DNA of 6,109 nt, from the NCBI GenBank assembly GCA_945862035.1, contig CAMAXB010000188.1, positions 1 through 6,109 of the forward strand. The letters run 5' to 3'. A model generated the notes under the pieces. It worked only from the letters and a program-made list of their open reading frames with translations. It was not told the origin of the DNA and made no database searches. This document shows, one piece after another, positions 1 to 6,084 of the stretch. The translations under genes were made by a program, and so were the position numbers. This DNA comes from Opitutus sp. GAS368. Its GTDB lineage: Bacteria; Verrucomicrobiota; Verrucomicrobiia; Opitutales; Opitutaceae. Numbering within the stretch: position 1 is the stretch's first letter; every line of letters begins with the position of its first letter.

Positions 1-316
1 GGGCCACGCTCGTGATGACGCAGTGCTTCAGATTCATCTTCGCCACGGCATCGGCGACGCGGGCGGGTTCGCCGAGATCGAGCTCCGTCGGACGGCCGGT
101 CTGGATCGCGCAGAAATTGCAGGAGCGCGTGCAGATGTTGCCCAGAATCATCACCGTGGCTGTGCCGCGGGACCAGCACTCGCCCAAGTTTGGGCATTGG
201 GCGCTCTGGCAGACCGTGTGGAGCTTGTGCTCGTCCACGAGTTTGCGCACGGCTTGGTAGCCGGGACCGGAGGGCAGTTTGGCGCGGAGCCAGGCGGGTT
301 TGCGGGAGGTGTCCAT
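1..316 (-). CDS. lipA: Lipoyl synthase LipA, N-terminal 105 codons (truncated by window edge)
   Basis: This radical SAM enzyme inserts two sulfur atoms into protein-bound octanoyl groups to make lipoyl cofactors for 2-oxoacid dehydrogenases and the glycine cleavage system, in the cytoplasm. Translation from the ATG at 316 (minus strand) begins MDTSRKPAWLRAKLPSG, which matches the usual 'KPxWLRxKLP' opening of the family. The auxiliary 4Fe-4S cluster motif CX4CX5C is present (Cys36, Cys41, Cys47, in CQSAQCPNLGEC). The radical SAM motif CX3CX2C is also present (Cys62, Cys66, Cys69, in CTRSCNFC). The frame is open to position 2, so the C-terminal two thirds lie outside the window. The frame also stays open upstream of 316 with GTG and TTG codons, but the ATG fits the family N-terminus best. 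There is no clear Shine-Dalgarno sequence. It lies 91 bp downstream of lipB on the same strand, which agrees with shared transcription. Confidence 0.95.
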   Translation of the reverse strand, partial: MDTSRKPAWLRAKLPSGPGYQAVRKLVDEHKLHTVCQSAQCPNLGECWSRGTATVMILGNICTRSCNFCAIQTGRPTELDLGEPARVADAVAKMNLKHCVITSVA

Positions 317-380
317 CAGCGCGAGGGGGAGAGCGTGGAAATTCCCGACATGAATGCACACCAATTCTGAGAACGCAAAA

Positions 381-400
381 GCCGGTTTCGCGCAGCCGGC
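381..400 (-). other. Small inverted repeat with T4 between lipB and lipA
   Basis: In the 91-bp spacer between the lipB stop and the lipA start there is a 5-bp inverted repeat (GCCGG/CCGGC) with a 10-nt loop. On the minus strand it is followed directly by TTTT (380-377). It resembles a weak intrinsic terminator or attenuator that could lower lipA expression relative to lipB. The stem is short and the T-run is only four bases, so it may be chance in GC-rich DNA. Confidence 0.25.
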
Positions 401-407
401 ACTGGTC

Positions 408-1091
408 TCACGGCGTTTCGCCGCCGGCGATGAAGAGAGGAAATAGCCGTTGGAACTCGGTCCCGAGCAGGGACTTGACCTCAGCCAGGTCGAGCGAGGC
501 TCCGAGCTGGGCTTCCAGCGAGGTGACGGTGCCTTGGCGGGCGGCGATGCCGCACGGCACGATCCCTTCAAAATGCGCGAGCTGGGCATTCACGTTGAGC
601 GCGAAGCCGTGGTAGGCCACCCAGCGCCGGACGGCGACGCCGATTGCAGCCACCTTGCGTTCTCCCAGCCAGATACCCGTGAGGCCCTCGCGGCGGGACG
701 CCACCAGACCCAGGGATCCGACGGTATTGATCATGACCTGCTCAAGCAGCCGGAGATAGGCATGCAGGTCGCGCCGGTTGTTCAGGCTTACGATCGGGTA
801 GCCCACGATCTGCCCCGGACCGTGGTAGGTGATGTCGCCGCCGCGGTTGGTCCGGGCGACCTCGATGCCCTCGCGCTTCCGCCGCGCTTCATCCCAAATG
901 AGGTGCTGCTCGGCCCCGCTGCGCAGTCCAATCGTGTAAACGGGATCGTGCTCGGTGAAGACGAGGGTGTCGCCGATCCCGCCGGCGATGCGGCGGGCGA
1001 CCAGCTCAGCCTGGCGTGAGCAGGCGTCGTCGTAGGACGTTCGACCCCAGTCGACCAAGTGGAGCGGAGAGACGGAGGAGGAGGTGGACAC
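408..1091 (-). CDS. lipB: Octanoyl-[acyl carrier protein]:protein N-octanoyltransferase LipB
   Basis: LipB moves octanoate from acyl carrier protein to the lipoyl-domain lysine of target enzymes, the step before LipA. The 227-residue product matches the usual family length (about 210-230). Visible hallmarks are the RGGDITYHGPGQ block (about residues 83-94), the GLTGIWLGERKVAAIGV segment with the expected catalytic lysine (about Lys146), YHGFALNVN (about 160-168), and the IVPCG motif with the expected catalytic cysteine (about Cys180). The start is not obvious. A longer frame begins at an ATG at 1184, but that overlaps the upstream gene and adds a non-family, Ser/Arg-rich N-terminus. I chose the GTG at 1091, which keeps the first beta strand (LHLVDWG) and leaves a 31-bp gap to the upstream stop. 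A TTG at 1058 is possible but would cut that strand. No good Shine-Dalgarno sequence precedes either. Confidence 0.95.
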   Translation of the reverse strand: MSTSSSVSPLHLVDWGRTSYDDACSRQAELVARRIAGGIGDTLVFTEHDPVYTIGLRSGAEQHLIWDEARRKREGIEVARTNRGGDITYHGPGQIVGYPIVSLNNRRDLHAYLRLLEQVMINTVGSLGLVASRREGLTGIWLGERKVAAIGVAVRRWVAYHGFALNVNAQLAHFEGIVPCGIAARQGTVTSLEAQLGASLDLAEVKSLLGTEFQRLFPLFIAGGETP

Positions 1092-1122
1092 AGGTCGACT
1101 TCGCAGGGTGGCTCGAGAGGAC

Positions 1123-2382
1123 TCAGACCAGCAGCAAGGACGCGGCGCCCGTGAGCGCCGTGAGACCGAGCACCACGCCGGCATGAAGGCGGAGCCGTGG
1201 TGCCCCCAGCCCGATGGCGAGGCCGGCTTTCATCAGCGTGTTGGCGATGGCTGCGAGGATGACGGCGTTGAGGGCGAGGGTTAACGACACGGTTCCGGAC
1301 GCCGCGCTCCCGGCCATGGACAGGGATATCGCATCCATGTCGGTCAGGCCTGAGATGAAGCTTAGGGGGAGCAGGCCGCCTTGCAGGTCAAGCGCGGTGG
1401 CCGCCTTCACCAGCAAAGCAATCAGGGCGTAGAGCAGGGCAAACTTGATCGCGGTGACCAGACTCAGCGGATTGCTTATGCCCGGAGACGTGAGGGTGCT
1501 GGTGTCCGCCGGCCGGCGGCGCCAGAGCCAGAGTCCATACCCGACCGCCGGGAGGGCCATGAGGGTGAAGGGCAGGATCAGCGCCCGCGCGAGGGCGACA
1601 TTGATCACGCCGGTTGCGAGGATGACCCGGGGCATCATCACCGTGCAGGCGCTGACAACGGCGAACGCGTACTCCGTGGCGTAGGCCGGTTCCTCCTTGC
1701 TCCGTCGGCTGAAGGCGAGGGTGGACGCGGTGCTGGAAGCCAGACCGCCGAGCAGGCTCGTCACGAAAATACCGGACCGGGCACCGAGCATCCTCATCGC
1801 GATGTACCCGGCGAAACCAAGGCCTGAGATCAGGACCACCAGCATCCAGGTTTCGAAAGGGTTAAAAGCCTCGTAGGGGCCGAACGCACGGTTGGGAACC
1901 AACGGCAGGATCACGCCCGTGACGGCGACGAACTGCAGGGTGGCCCGGATGTCCTCCGGCGTGAACCGCCGGGTCAGGGCGTGGATCGGGTGCTTGAGTC
2001 CGAGCAGGACCATGGTGGTGGCGGCCAGGACCGCCGCCTCCTGGGGATGGCCCCAGGCCACGAGGGAACCGGTGAACACCGTTAACAGCGCGGCGGCGAA
2101 GGTGGTGCTCCCGGGTAGGGCCGAGGCGGGCGTGATGATGTGAATCACGATCAGGTGCGCTGCCACCACCAGCATGACGGCCGGCCAGGCCAGCGGCACG
2201 TAGTCGACGCTGGCCACAGCTGCGAGGCAGCCCAGCACCGCCCAAAGCGAGTGCGTCCTCACGCCACCGAAATCCGGGCCGTTGGGCTCGGCCCGCTCCG
2301 TTTGGTCACTCCACTGGCGGATGAAGCCAATCAGGGCGCCCAATCCGGCGCTGGCTGCGATGGAAGCGATCAAGGTCGGCAT
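1123..2382 (-). CDS. MgtC/SapB-family membrane protein with DUF4010 domain
   Basis: This is a 419-residue, strongly hydrophobic inner-membrane protein with roughly a dozen predicted membrane segments and no enzyme motif that I recognise. The N-terminal part resembles MgtC/SapB: a glycine-rich first helix ending in GLGALIGFIRQ (about 13-22), then GGVRTHSLWAVLG (about 39-51). The second part carries DUF4010 features: VILPLVPNRAFGPYEAFNPF (about 157-176), the GFAGYIAMRMLGARSG segment (about 189-204), LLGGLASSTASTLAFSRR (about 210-227), and SGLTDMDAISLSM (about 344-356). The length is typical of such two-domain proteins. Their transport substrate, if any, is not established; MgtC relatives are linked to magnesium limitation and acid stress, but that should not be carried over. 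The ATG at 2382 is the first sensible start, with only a weak purine stretch (GTGAAAG) ahead. It is the first gene of a possible unit with lipB and lipA. Confidence 0.85.
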   Translation of the reverse strand: MPTLIASIAASAGLGALIGFIRQWSDQTERAEPNGPDFGGVRTHSLWAVLGCLAAVASVDYVPLAWPAVMLVVAAHLIVIHIITPASALPGSTTFAAALLTVFTGSLVAWGHPQEAAVLAATTMVLLGLKHPIHALTRRFTPEDIRATLQFVAVTGVILPLVPNRAFGPYEAFNPFETWMLVVLISGLGFAGYIAMRMLGARSGIFVTSLLGGLASSTASTLAFSRRSKEEPAYATEYAFAVVSACTVMMPRVILATGVINVALARALILPFTLMALPAVGYGLWLWRRRPADTSTLTSPGISNPLSLVTAIKFALLYALIALLVKAATALDLQGGLLPLSFISGLTDMDAISLSMAGSAASGTVSLTLALNAVILAAIANTLMKAGLAIGLGAPRLRLHAGVVLGLTALTGAASLLLV

Positions 2383-2483
2383 CTTTCACGAGGTTACGGT
2401 GGTCCGGGGCGCCCCGCAAGCGCGTCCGGGGGCGGTTTTTACGTTTGCGGGGGGCAGGCTTTAGCGCCATCGTTGCGGGTTCC
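2383..2483. promoter_or_regulatory. Divergent intergenic region with palindrome and direct repeat
   Basis: This 101-bp spacer must hold the promoters for both the leftward membrane-protein/lip unit and lysS. It contains a perfect 12-bp palindrome, CGGGGCGCCCCG (2405-2416), and an 8-bp direct repeat, GTCCGGGG (2402-2409 and 2424-2431), spaced 22 bp start to start, about two helical turns. On the minus strand a poor sigma70-like pair can be drawn: TTGCGG (2419-2414), 17 bp, TAACCT (2396-2391). That would place the transcript start almost at the ATG. No convincing promoter is visible for lysS. The repeats could be an operator or simply GC-rich chance; the promoter pair is weak. Confidence 0.3.
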
Positions 2484-3953
2484 ATGAGCGATCCCACGCC
2501 CGATATCTCCCACGACCAGCATGCCGTGCGGCGCCAGAAGCTCGCGGAGATGCGCGTTGCCGGTTTTGACCCGTTCCGGGCGAACGTGTCGCAGACCCAT
2601 TTTTCCGCCGAGGCGATCAAGGCCTACACGGATGGCCAGGACTACGTCGTCAAGGTGGCCGTGGCCGGGCGGCTCGTCGTCATCCGCGACATGGGTAAGA
2701 GCCAGTTCGTCAAGATTCTCGACCAGCAGGGCCAGATCCAGCTTTACGTGAAGAAGGACTTGGTGGGCGATGACGCCTACGCGATGTTCAAGAAGCTTGA
2801 TCTGGGCGATATCATTGGCGCCGAGGGAACGCTCTTCAAGACGAAGACCGGTGAGATCTCGGTCCGGATCGACCGCTTCACCCTCGTTGCCAAGGCGCTG
2901 CGTCCGCTGCCGGAGAAGTGGCATGGCCTGAGCGATCCCGAGCAGGTTTACCGCCAGCGTTATCTCGACCTGATCGTAAACGCCGAGTCGCGGGAACGAT
3001 TGATGAAGCGGGCAAAGATCGTGTCGCACATCCGTCGTTTTCTCGAGGATCGCAATTTTCTGGAGGTTGAAACGCCGGTGCTGCAGAGCGTGGCGGGCGG
3101 GGCCGCCGCGCGGCCGTTCCAGACGCATCACAATGCGCTGGATACCGATTTCGTCCTGCGCATCTCCCTCGAGCTTTATCTGAAGCGGATGCTGGTGGGC
3201 GGCTACGATCGCGTGTTCGAGATCGGGCGCAACTTCCGCAACGAGGGCGTCTCCCGCCGTCACAACCCCGAGTTCACGATGCTCGAGGTCTACCAAGCCT
3301 ACAGCGACTATCGCGGGATGATGAATCTGGTGAAGGACCTTCTGCAGTCGCTCTGCCGCGATGTCCTCGGCACCTCGGAGATCAAGCACGCGGCGAGTGG
3401 TGAAATGATCAACTTTGCGGGCGAATGGCGCGAGGTGCCTTACAAGGAGCTGATTCGTCAGGCCACCGGCGACGCCGGCTGGTTCGAGCGCAGCAAGGCG
3501 GACAAGATCGCCGGCGCGGAGAAGCTCGGGCTCTCGGTTGACCCGAAGTGGGAGGAGTTCGAGATCACCAACGAAATCTTCTCCAAGAAGATCGAGCCGA
3601 CGTTGATCCAGCCGACCTTTGTCACGCATCTGCCGAAGGAACTTTGCCCACTGGCCAAGCTGACGGTCGGTGATCCCAGCGTGCTCGACGTGTTCGAGCT
3701 GGTCATCGGTGGCATGGAGATCGCCCCGGCGTATTCGGAGCAGAACGATCCCGATGTGCAGCGCCAGATGTTTGCGGCGCAGGCGGGCGAGGAGCAGCAG
3801 AAGATCGATCACGACTTCCTGCTCGCCCTCGAGCATGGCATGCCGCCCGCCGGTGGCATGGGCATCGGCATCGACCGCCTCTGCATTCTGCTCACAGGCG
3901 CCGAGAGCATTCGTGATGTGATCCTCTTCCCGCAGCTCAGGCCGGGAAGCTGA
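2484..3953 (+). CDS. lysS: Lysyl-tRNA synthetase, class II
   Basis: This enzyme charges tRNA-Lys with lysine using ATP, in the cytoplasm, for translation. The 489-residue protein has the class II layout. An N-terminal OB-fold anticodon-binding domain spans about residues 55-138. The catalytic core follows, with motif 1 around 178-202 (ending FLEVETPVL), motif 2 at about 245-268 (FEIGRNFRNEGVSRRHNPEF), and motif 3 at about 457-487 (GGMGIGIDRL...IRDVILFPQLRP), including the conserved arginine. The FELVIGGMEIAPAYSEQNDP segment (about 404-423) is the expected lysine-site region. Length is close to the usual 490-510. A TTG at 2445 would add 13 residues, but the ATG at 2484 starts a typical polar LysS N-terminus (MSDPTPDISHDQHAVRRQKL), so I chose it. 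The Shine-Dalgarno sequence is weak (GCGGGT). All catalytic motifs look intact. The gene is followed 3 bp later by a structured repeat. Confidence 0.97.
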   Translation: MSDPTPDISHDQHAVRRQKLAEMRVAGFDPFRANVSQTHFSAEAIKAYTDGQDYVVKVAVAGRLVVIRDMGKSQFVKILDQQGQIQLYVKKDLVGDDAYAMFKKLDLGDIIGAEGTLFKTKTGEISVRIDRFTLVAKALRPLPEKWHGLSDPEQVYRQRYLDLIVNAESRERLMKRAKIVSHIRRFLEDRNFLEVETPVLQSVAGGAAARPFQTHHNALDTDFVLRISLELYLKRMLVGGYDRVFEIGRNFRNEGVSRRHNPEFTMLEVYQAYSDYRGMMNLVKDLLQSLCRDVLGTSEIKHAASGEMINFAGEWREVPYKELIRQATGDAGWFERSKADKIAGAEKLGLSVDPKWEEFEITNEIFSKKIEPTLIQPTFVTHLPKELCPLAKLTVGDPSVLDVFELVIGGMEIAPAYSEQNDPDVQRQMFAAQAGEEQQKIDHDFLLALEHGMPPAGGMGIGIDRLCILLTGAESIRDVILFPQLRPGS

Positions 3954-3956
3954 AAA

Positions 3957-4037
3957 TTTAACCACGGATGAACACGGACGGACACGGATTCATTCATGGA
4001 TCGTATCCGTGTGAATCCGTGTCTATCCGTGGTTAAA
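3957..4037. repeat. Periodic inverted repeat (3 + 3 CACGGAT units) between lysS and the lol genes
   Basis: The left arm holds CACGGA(T/C) at 3963, 3973 and 3983, exactly 10 bp apart. The right arm holds the complement ATCCGTG at 4005, 4015 and 4025, also 10 bp apart. All three pairs are in register around a centre at 3997. The outer ends pair perfectly over 13 bp (TTTAACCACGGAT at 3957-3969 with 4025-4037). Between paired units are 2-3 base mismatches, and the loop is about 15 nt. The element begins 3 bp after the lysS stop and ends 2 bp before the permease ATG, so it fills the spacer. It has no coding potential. From memory, similar CACGGATGAACACGGAT strings are dispersed between genes in Verrucomicrobiota-like genomes. 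It could act as a terminator-like or mRNA-stabilising hairpin, or be a REP-like repeat. Confidence 0.85.
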
Positions 4038-4039
4038 CC

Positions 4040-5278
4040 ATGCCTTGGTATTTTTACCTCGCGCTGAAGCAGCTTTTCCCGACCGGGCGGCGGTTTCCGT
4101 TCTTTACGGTGATCTCCGTTCTCGGCGTGGCGCTGGGCGTGATGCTGCTGGTGGTTTCGATCAGCGTGATGGGCGGCTTTGGCCGCGAAATCCGCCGGAT
4201 GATTGTCGACACCCAAGGCGATGTGCAGGTCCGCGCCCGGGGCCTTCTCAACGATCCTGCCGCCGTCTTGGCGGCGGTTGAAAAGGTGCCTGGAGTGATC
4301 GGCGCCAGTCCCTTTGCCGAGGGAGTGGTCATGCTGGAATTTCAAGGGAAGCCCGTGTTTCCGGCCATTCAAGGGGTTGACCTCGACCGGGTGGAGCGCG
4401 TGGTCCCCCTCGGTCGCTATGTCCGCGTGGGCTCGCTCGACCTCCTCGATGACGACTCGGTCATCCTCAGCTCGCAGCTGGCGTACACCTTGGGCGTGAA
4501 TCTGTGCGGTCGCATCCAGGTGACGTCACCCCTGCTGCTGGAGCGGCTGAAGACGGACGAAGTCTTTTTGCCGCGCGAGCTTGAGGTGGTCGGGCTCTTC
4601 GAGATCGGGCACCAGCAACTGGACAGCAATACGGTCCTGGTGACGCTTCGGACCATGCAGGATCTGTACGGCCTCGGGGGGGGCGTGCATGGGATCAATG
4701 TGAAGCTCGACGCCGATCGGGATGCCGATGCCGCCGCGCGCTCCGTGAATGCAGCCCTCGCGTCGGTGGCGCCCGCCGCGGTCGCCCGCTCGTGGATGGA
4801 GGCAAATCAGGACTTTCTCTTTGTCCTTCAGCTGGAGAAGAACCTGATCTTCTTCCTTCTCGTCTTCATCATTGTCGTGGCGGCGTTCTCAGTCACCAGC
4901 TCCCTGCTCATCGCGGTGGTGCGCAAAACGCGGGAGATCGGCCTGCTCGGCGCGTTGGGCGGGCGGCCGGTCCACGTGGCGGCGTGCTTCTGTTTTCAGG
5001 GCCTCTTGATCGGGGTGACGGGGACGATCACCGGCCTGGCGATGGGCTTCGGGGCGCTGCATTTCCGGAATGACATGGTGCGGGCCTTTACCCAGCTCAC
5101 CGGCAGCGAGGAGGCGCTGGTGCGATTCTATCAGTTCGCCAATCTGCCGGCCCACCTCGCCCGCGGGGATCTCATTCTGATCATCGTGTGTTCCGTCGTG
5201 ATCTCGACGTTGGCGGGCCTGCTGCCGGCTTGGCGGGCATCCCGGCTCAAACCCGTGGAGGCGCTGCGCAATGACTAA
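4040..5278 (+). CDS. lolC: Lipoprotein-releasing ABC transporter permease, LolC/LolE family
   Basis: This inner-membrane permease works with LolD to extract mature lipoproteins from the inner membrane and pass them to periplasmic LolA. The 412-residue protein has the standard plan. A short cytoplasmic N-terminus (WYFYLALKQLFPTGRR) is followed by membrane helix 1 at about 20-45, containing ISVLGVALGVMLLVVSISVM. A large periplasmic MacB-type core spans about 46-265. Three C-terminal helices lie at about 268-292, 313-340 and 377-395. The cytoplasmic coupling segment VRKTREIGLLGALGG (294-308) and the C-terminal PAWRASRLKPVEALR are typical of the FtsX/LolCE superfamily. LolC and LolE cannot be told apart here. 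Only one permease gene is present, so it may form a homodimer, or a partner may be encoded elsewhere. The ATG lies 2 bp after the inverted repeat and has no Shine-Dalgarno sequence, yet the N-terminus fits the family. Confidence 0.88.
   Translation: MPWYFYLALKQLFPTGRRFPFFTVISVLGVALGVMLLVVSISVMGGFGREIRRMIVDTQGDVQVRARGLLNDPAAVLAAVEKVPGVIGASPFAEGVVMLEFQGKPVFPAIQGVDLDRVERVVPLGRYVRVGSLDLLDDDSVILSSQLAYTLGVNLCGRIQVTSPLLLERLKTDEVFLPRELEVVGLFEIGHQQLDSNTVLVTLRTMQDLYGLGGGVHGINVKLDADRDADAAARSVNAALASVAPAAVARSWMEANQDFLFVLQLEKNLIFFLLVFIIVVAAFSVTSSLLIAVVRKTREIGLLGALGGRPVHVAACFCFQGLLIGVTGTITGLAMGFGALHFRNDMVRAFTQLTGSEEALVRFYQFANLPAHLARGDLILIIVCSVVISTLAGLLPAWRASRLKPVEALRND
5257..5261 (+). promoter_or_regulatory. 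Shine-Dalgarno sequence for lolD
   Basis: A perfect GGAGG sits inside the end of the permease gene, 9 nt before the lolD ATG at 5271. It supports that start and, together with the 8-bp gene overlap (ATGACTAA), suggests translational coupling. It is the only strong ribosome-binding site that I can see in the window. Confidence 0.75.
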
Positions 5279-5927
5279 CGCCGTCCTCCGTGCGAGCGCG
5301 TTGACCAAGACCTACCTCAGCGGCAATCGCCGGCTGCAGGTGCTCGCGGGCGTGGATCTTGACGTCGCTGCCGGCGAGAGCGTGAGCATCCGCGGCGAGT
5401 CGGGCTCGGGCAAGTCGACGCTCCTGCATCTTCTGGCCGGCTTGGATGCGCCTGATACGGGTGAGCTTCGCTGGGATGGCTCGACCGACACGGGCGTGAC
5501 TCGGCGGGCCCGGTTTCTCGGCATGGTCTTCCAGTCGTTCTATCTCATCCCGGAGATTAATGCTCTGCAGAATGTCCTGATGGCGGCACGCATGCTCGGT
5601 TCGCCGGGACTTGCGGAGCGCGCACGGGCGACGGCCCTGCTCGGGCGGGTGGGGCTCGCGGATCGTGCTCACCACCTTCCTTCGCAGCTGTCGGGGGGCG
5701 AGCGCCAGCGGGTGGCGGTCGCCCGGGCCCTGATGAATTCGCCGCGCTTGCTGCTGGCCGACGAGCCTACGGGCAATCTTGACGAGCGCACCGGCGAGGA
5801 AGTTATCGATCTGCTGCTCGGCCTCTGTGCCGAAACGCAGACCGCCCTCGTTTTGGTGACGCACAACGCCGCGCATGCGGCCCGCACTGCGCGCCAGCTC
5901 CGGCTGCACGCAGGGGTGTTTGTGTAG
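5271..5927 (+). CDS. lolD: Lipoprotein-releasing ABC transporter ATP-binding protein LolD
   Basis: This cytoplasmic ATPase powers lipoprotein release by the LolC/E-type permease. In 218 residues it has every ABC motif: Walker A GESGSGKST (42-50), the Q-loop glutamine (Gln88, in MVFQSFYLIPEINALQNV), the signature LSGGERQRVAVARAL (140-154), Walker B LLLADE with catalytic Glu165 followed by PTGNLDE, and the H-loop histidine (His198, in VTHN). Compared with E. coli LolD, as I recall its sequence, the stretch between Walker A and the Q-loop is about six residues shorter and the C-terminal tail is cut back, ending RLHAGVFV. Both look like normal family variation. It overlaps the permease gene by 8 bp and has a strong ribosome-binding site, so the two should be made together. 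MacB/FtsE-type ATPases of the same superfamily are the alternative, but the permease next door favours LolD. Confidence 0.9.
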   Translation: MTNAVLRASALTKTYLSGNRRLQVLAGVDLDVAAGESVSIRGESGSGKSTLLHLLAGLDAPDTGELRWDGSTDTGVTRRARFLGMVFQSFYLIPEINALQNVLMAARMLGSPGLAERARATALLGRVGLADRAHHLPSQLSGGERQRVAVARALMNSPRLLLADEPTGNLDERTGEEVIDLLLGLCAETQTALVLVTHNAAHAARTARQLRLHAGVFV

Positions 5928-5993
5928 GAAATCACTCGGGCTGCCCGTGGAACACGCGGCAGGACGCGGAAACAAATCACGACCCGTTCTACA

Positions 5994-6022
5994 GGAGGTA
6001 ACGGAGAAAACGGAGGACTCCG
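5994..6022. repeat. GGAG repeat with 9-bp period
   Basis: GGAG occurs at 5994, 6003 and 6012, exactly 9 bp apart, within a purine-rich stretch (AGGAGGTAACGGAG, then AAAACGGAGG). The last unit also forms a small inverted repeat, CGGAG-GA-CTCCG (6011-6022). It starts 66 bp after the lolD stop. From memory, AGGAGGTAACGGAG-type strings occur between genes in related GC-rich genomes, which would make this a second dispersed repeat family; copy number cannot be judged from this window. Confidence 0.5.
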
Positions 6023-6031
6023 ATGTAGCAG

Positions 6032-6050
6032 CCGGCCTCGCCGAGGCCGG
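6032..6050. repeat. Hairpin 1 downstream of lolD
   Basis: A perfect 8-bp, all-GC-rich stem (CCGGCCTC, 6032-6039, with GAGGCCGG, 6043-6050) closes a 3-nt loop. It is followed by GGTTTGAG rather than a T-run, so it is not a standard intrinsic terminator. It may slow 3' decay of the lol transcript, or be part of a REP-like element together with the next hairpin. Confidence 0.6.
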
Positions 6051-6062
6051 GGTTTGAGGTGG

Positions 6063-6084
6063 AGCGGCTTGCCCTCAAGCCGCT
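6063..6084. repeat. Hairpin 2 downstream of lolD
   Basis: A perfect 9-bp stem (AGCGGCTTG, 6063-6071, with CAAGCCGCT, 6076-6084) closes a CCCT loop, 12 bp after hairpin 1. No T-run follows. The tandem arrangement of two strong stems 136-157 bp past the lolD stop looks like a REP-type or BIME-like intergenic unit. Nothing else, and no gene, is supported in the rest of 5928-6109. Confidence 0.6.

Noticed and set aside
450..1019. Plus-strand 189-codon frame over lipB
   Set aside because: It is a shadow of lipB in another frame, with no motif or ribosome-binding site.
1092..1184. Extended lipB N-terminus from an ATG at 1184
   Set aside because: It would overlap the end of the membrane-protein gene by over 60 bp and add a Ser/Arg/Cys-rich stretch unlike LipB. 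It is the shadow of the upstream gene.
2439..3965. A 508-codon open frame on the minus strand covering all of lysS
   Set aside because: It is exactly antisense to a gene with every class II synthetase motif, shows no recognisable domain, and long antisense frames are common in GC-rich DNA where stop codons are rare.
3957..4037. CRISPR array or phage attachment site reading of the periodic repeat
   Set aside because: The 7-bp units with 3-bp gaps and mirror symmetry are far too short for CRISPR repeats and spacers, and there is no integrase or tRNA gene nearby.
3809..4372. Minus-strand 187-codon frame across the inverted repeat
   Set aside because: It runs through the repeat and antisense to the ends of two well-supported genes; no family features.
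5247..5975. Minus-strand 242-codon frame over lolD
   Set aside because: It is antisense to a complete ABC ATPase; its composition (Arg, His, Ala rich) is typical of a GC-rich shadow frame.
6032..6084. Standard intrinsic terminator for the lol genes
   Set aside because: Neither stem is followed by a T-run on either strand, so a Rho-independent terminator is not supported, although a 3'-stabilising role remains possible.
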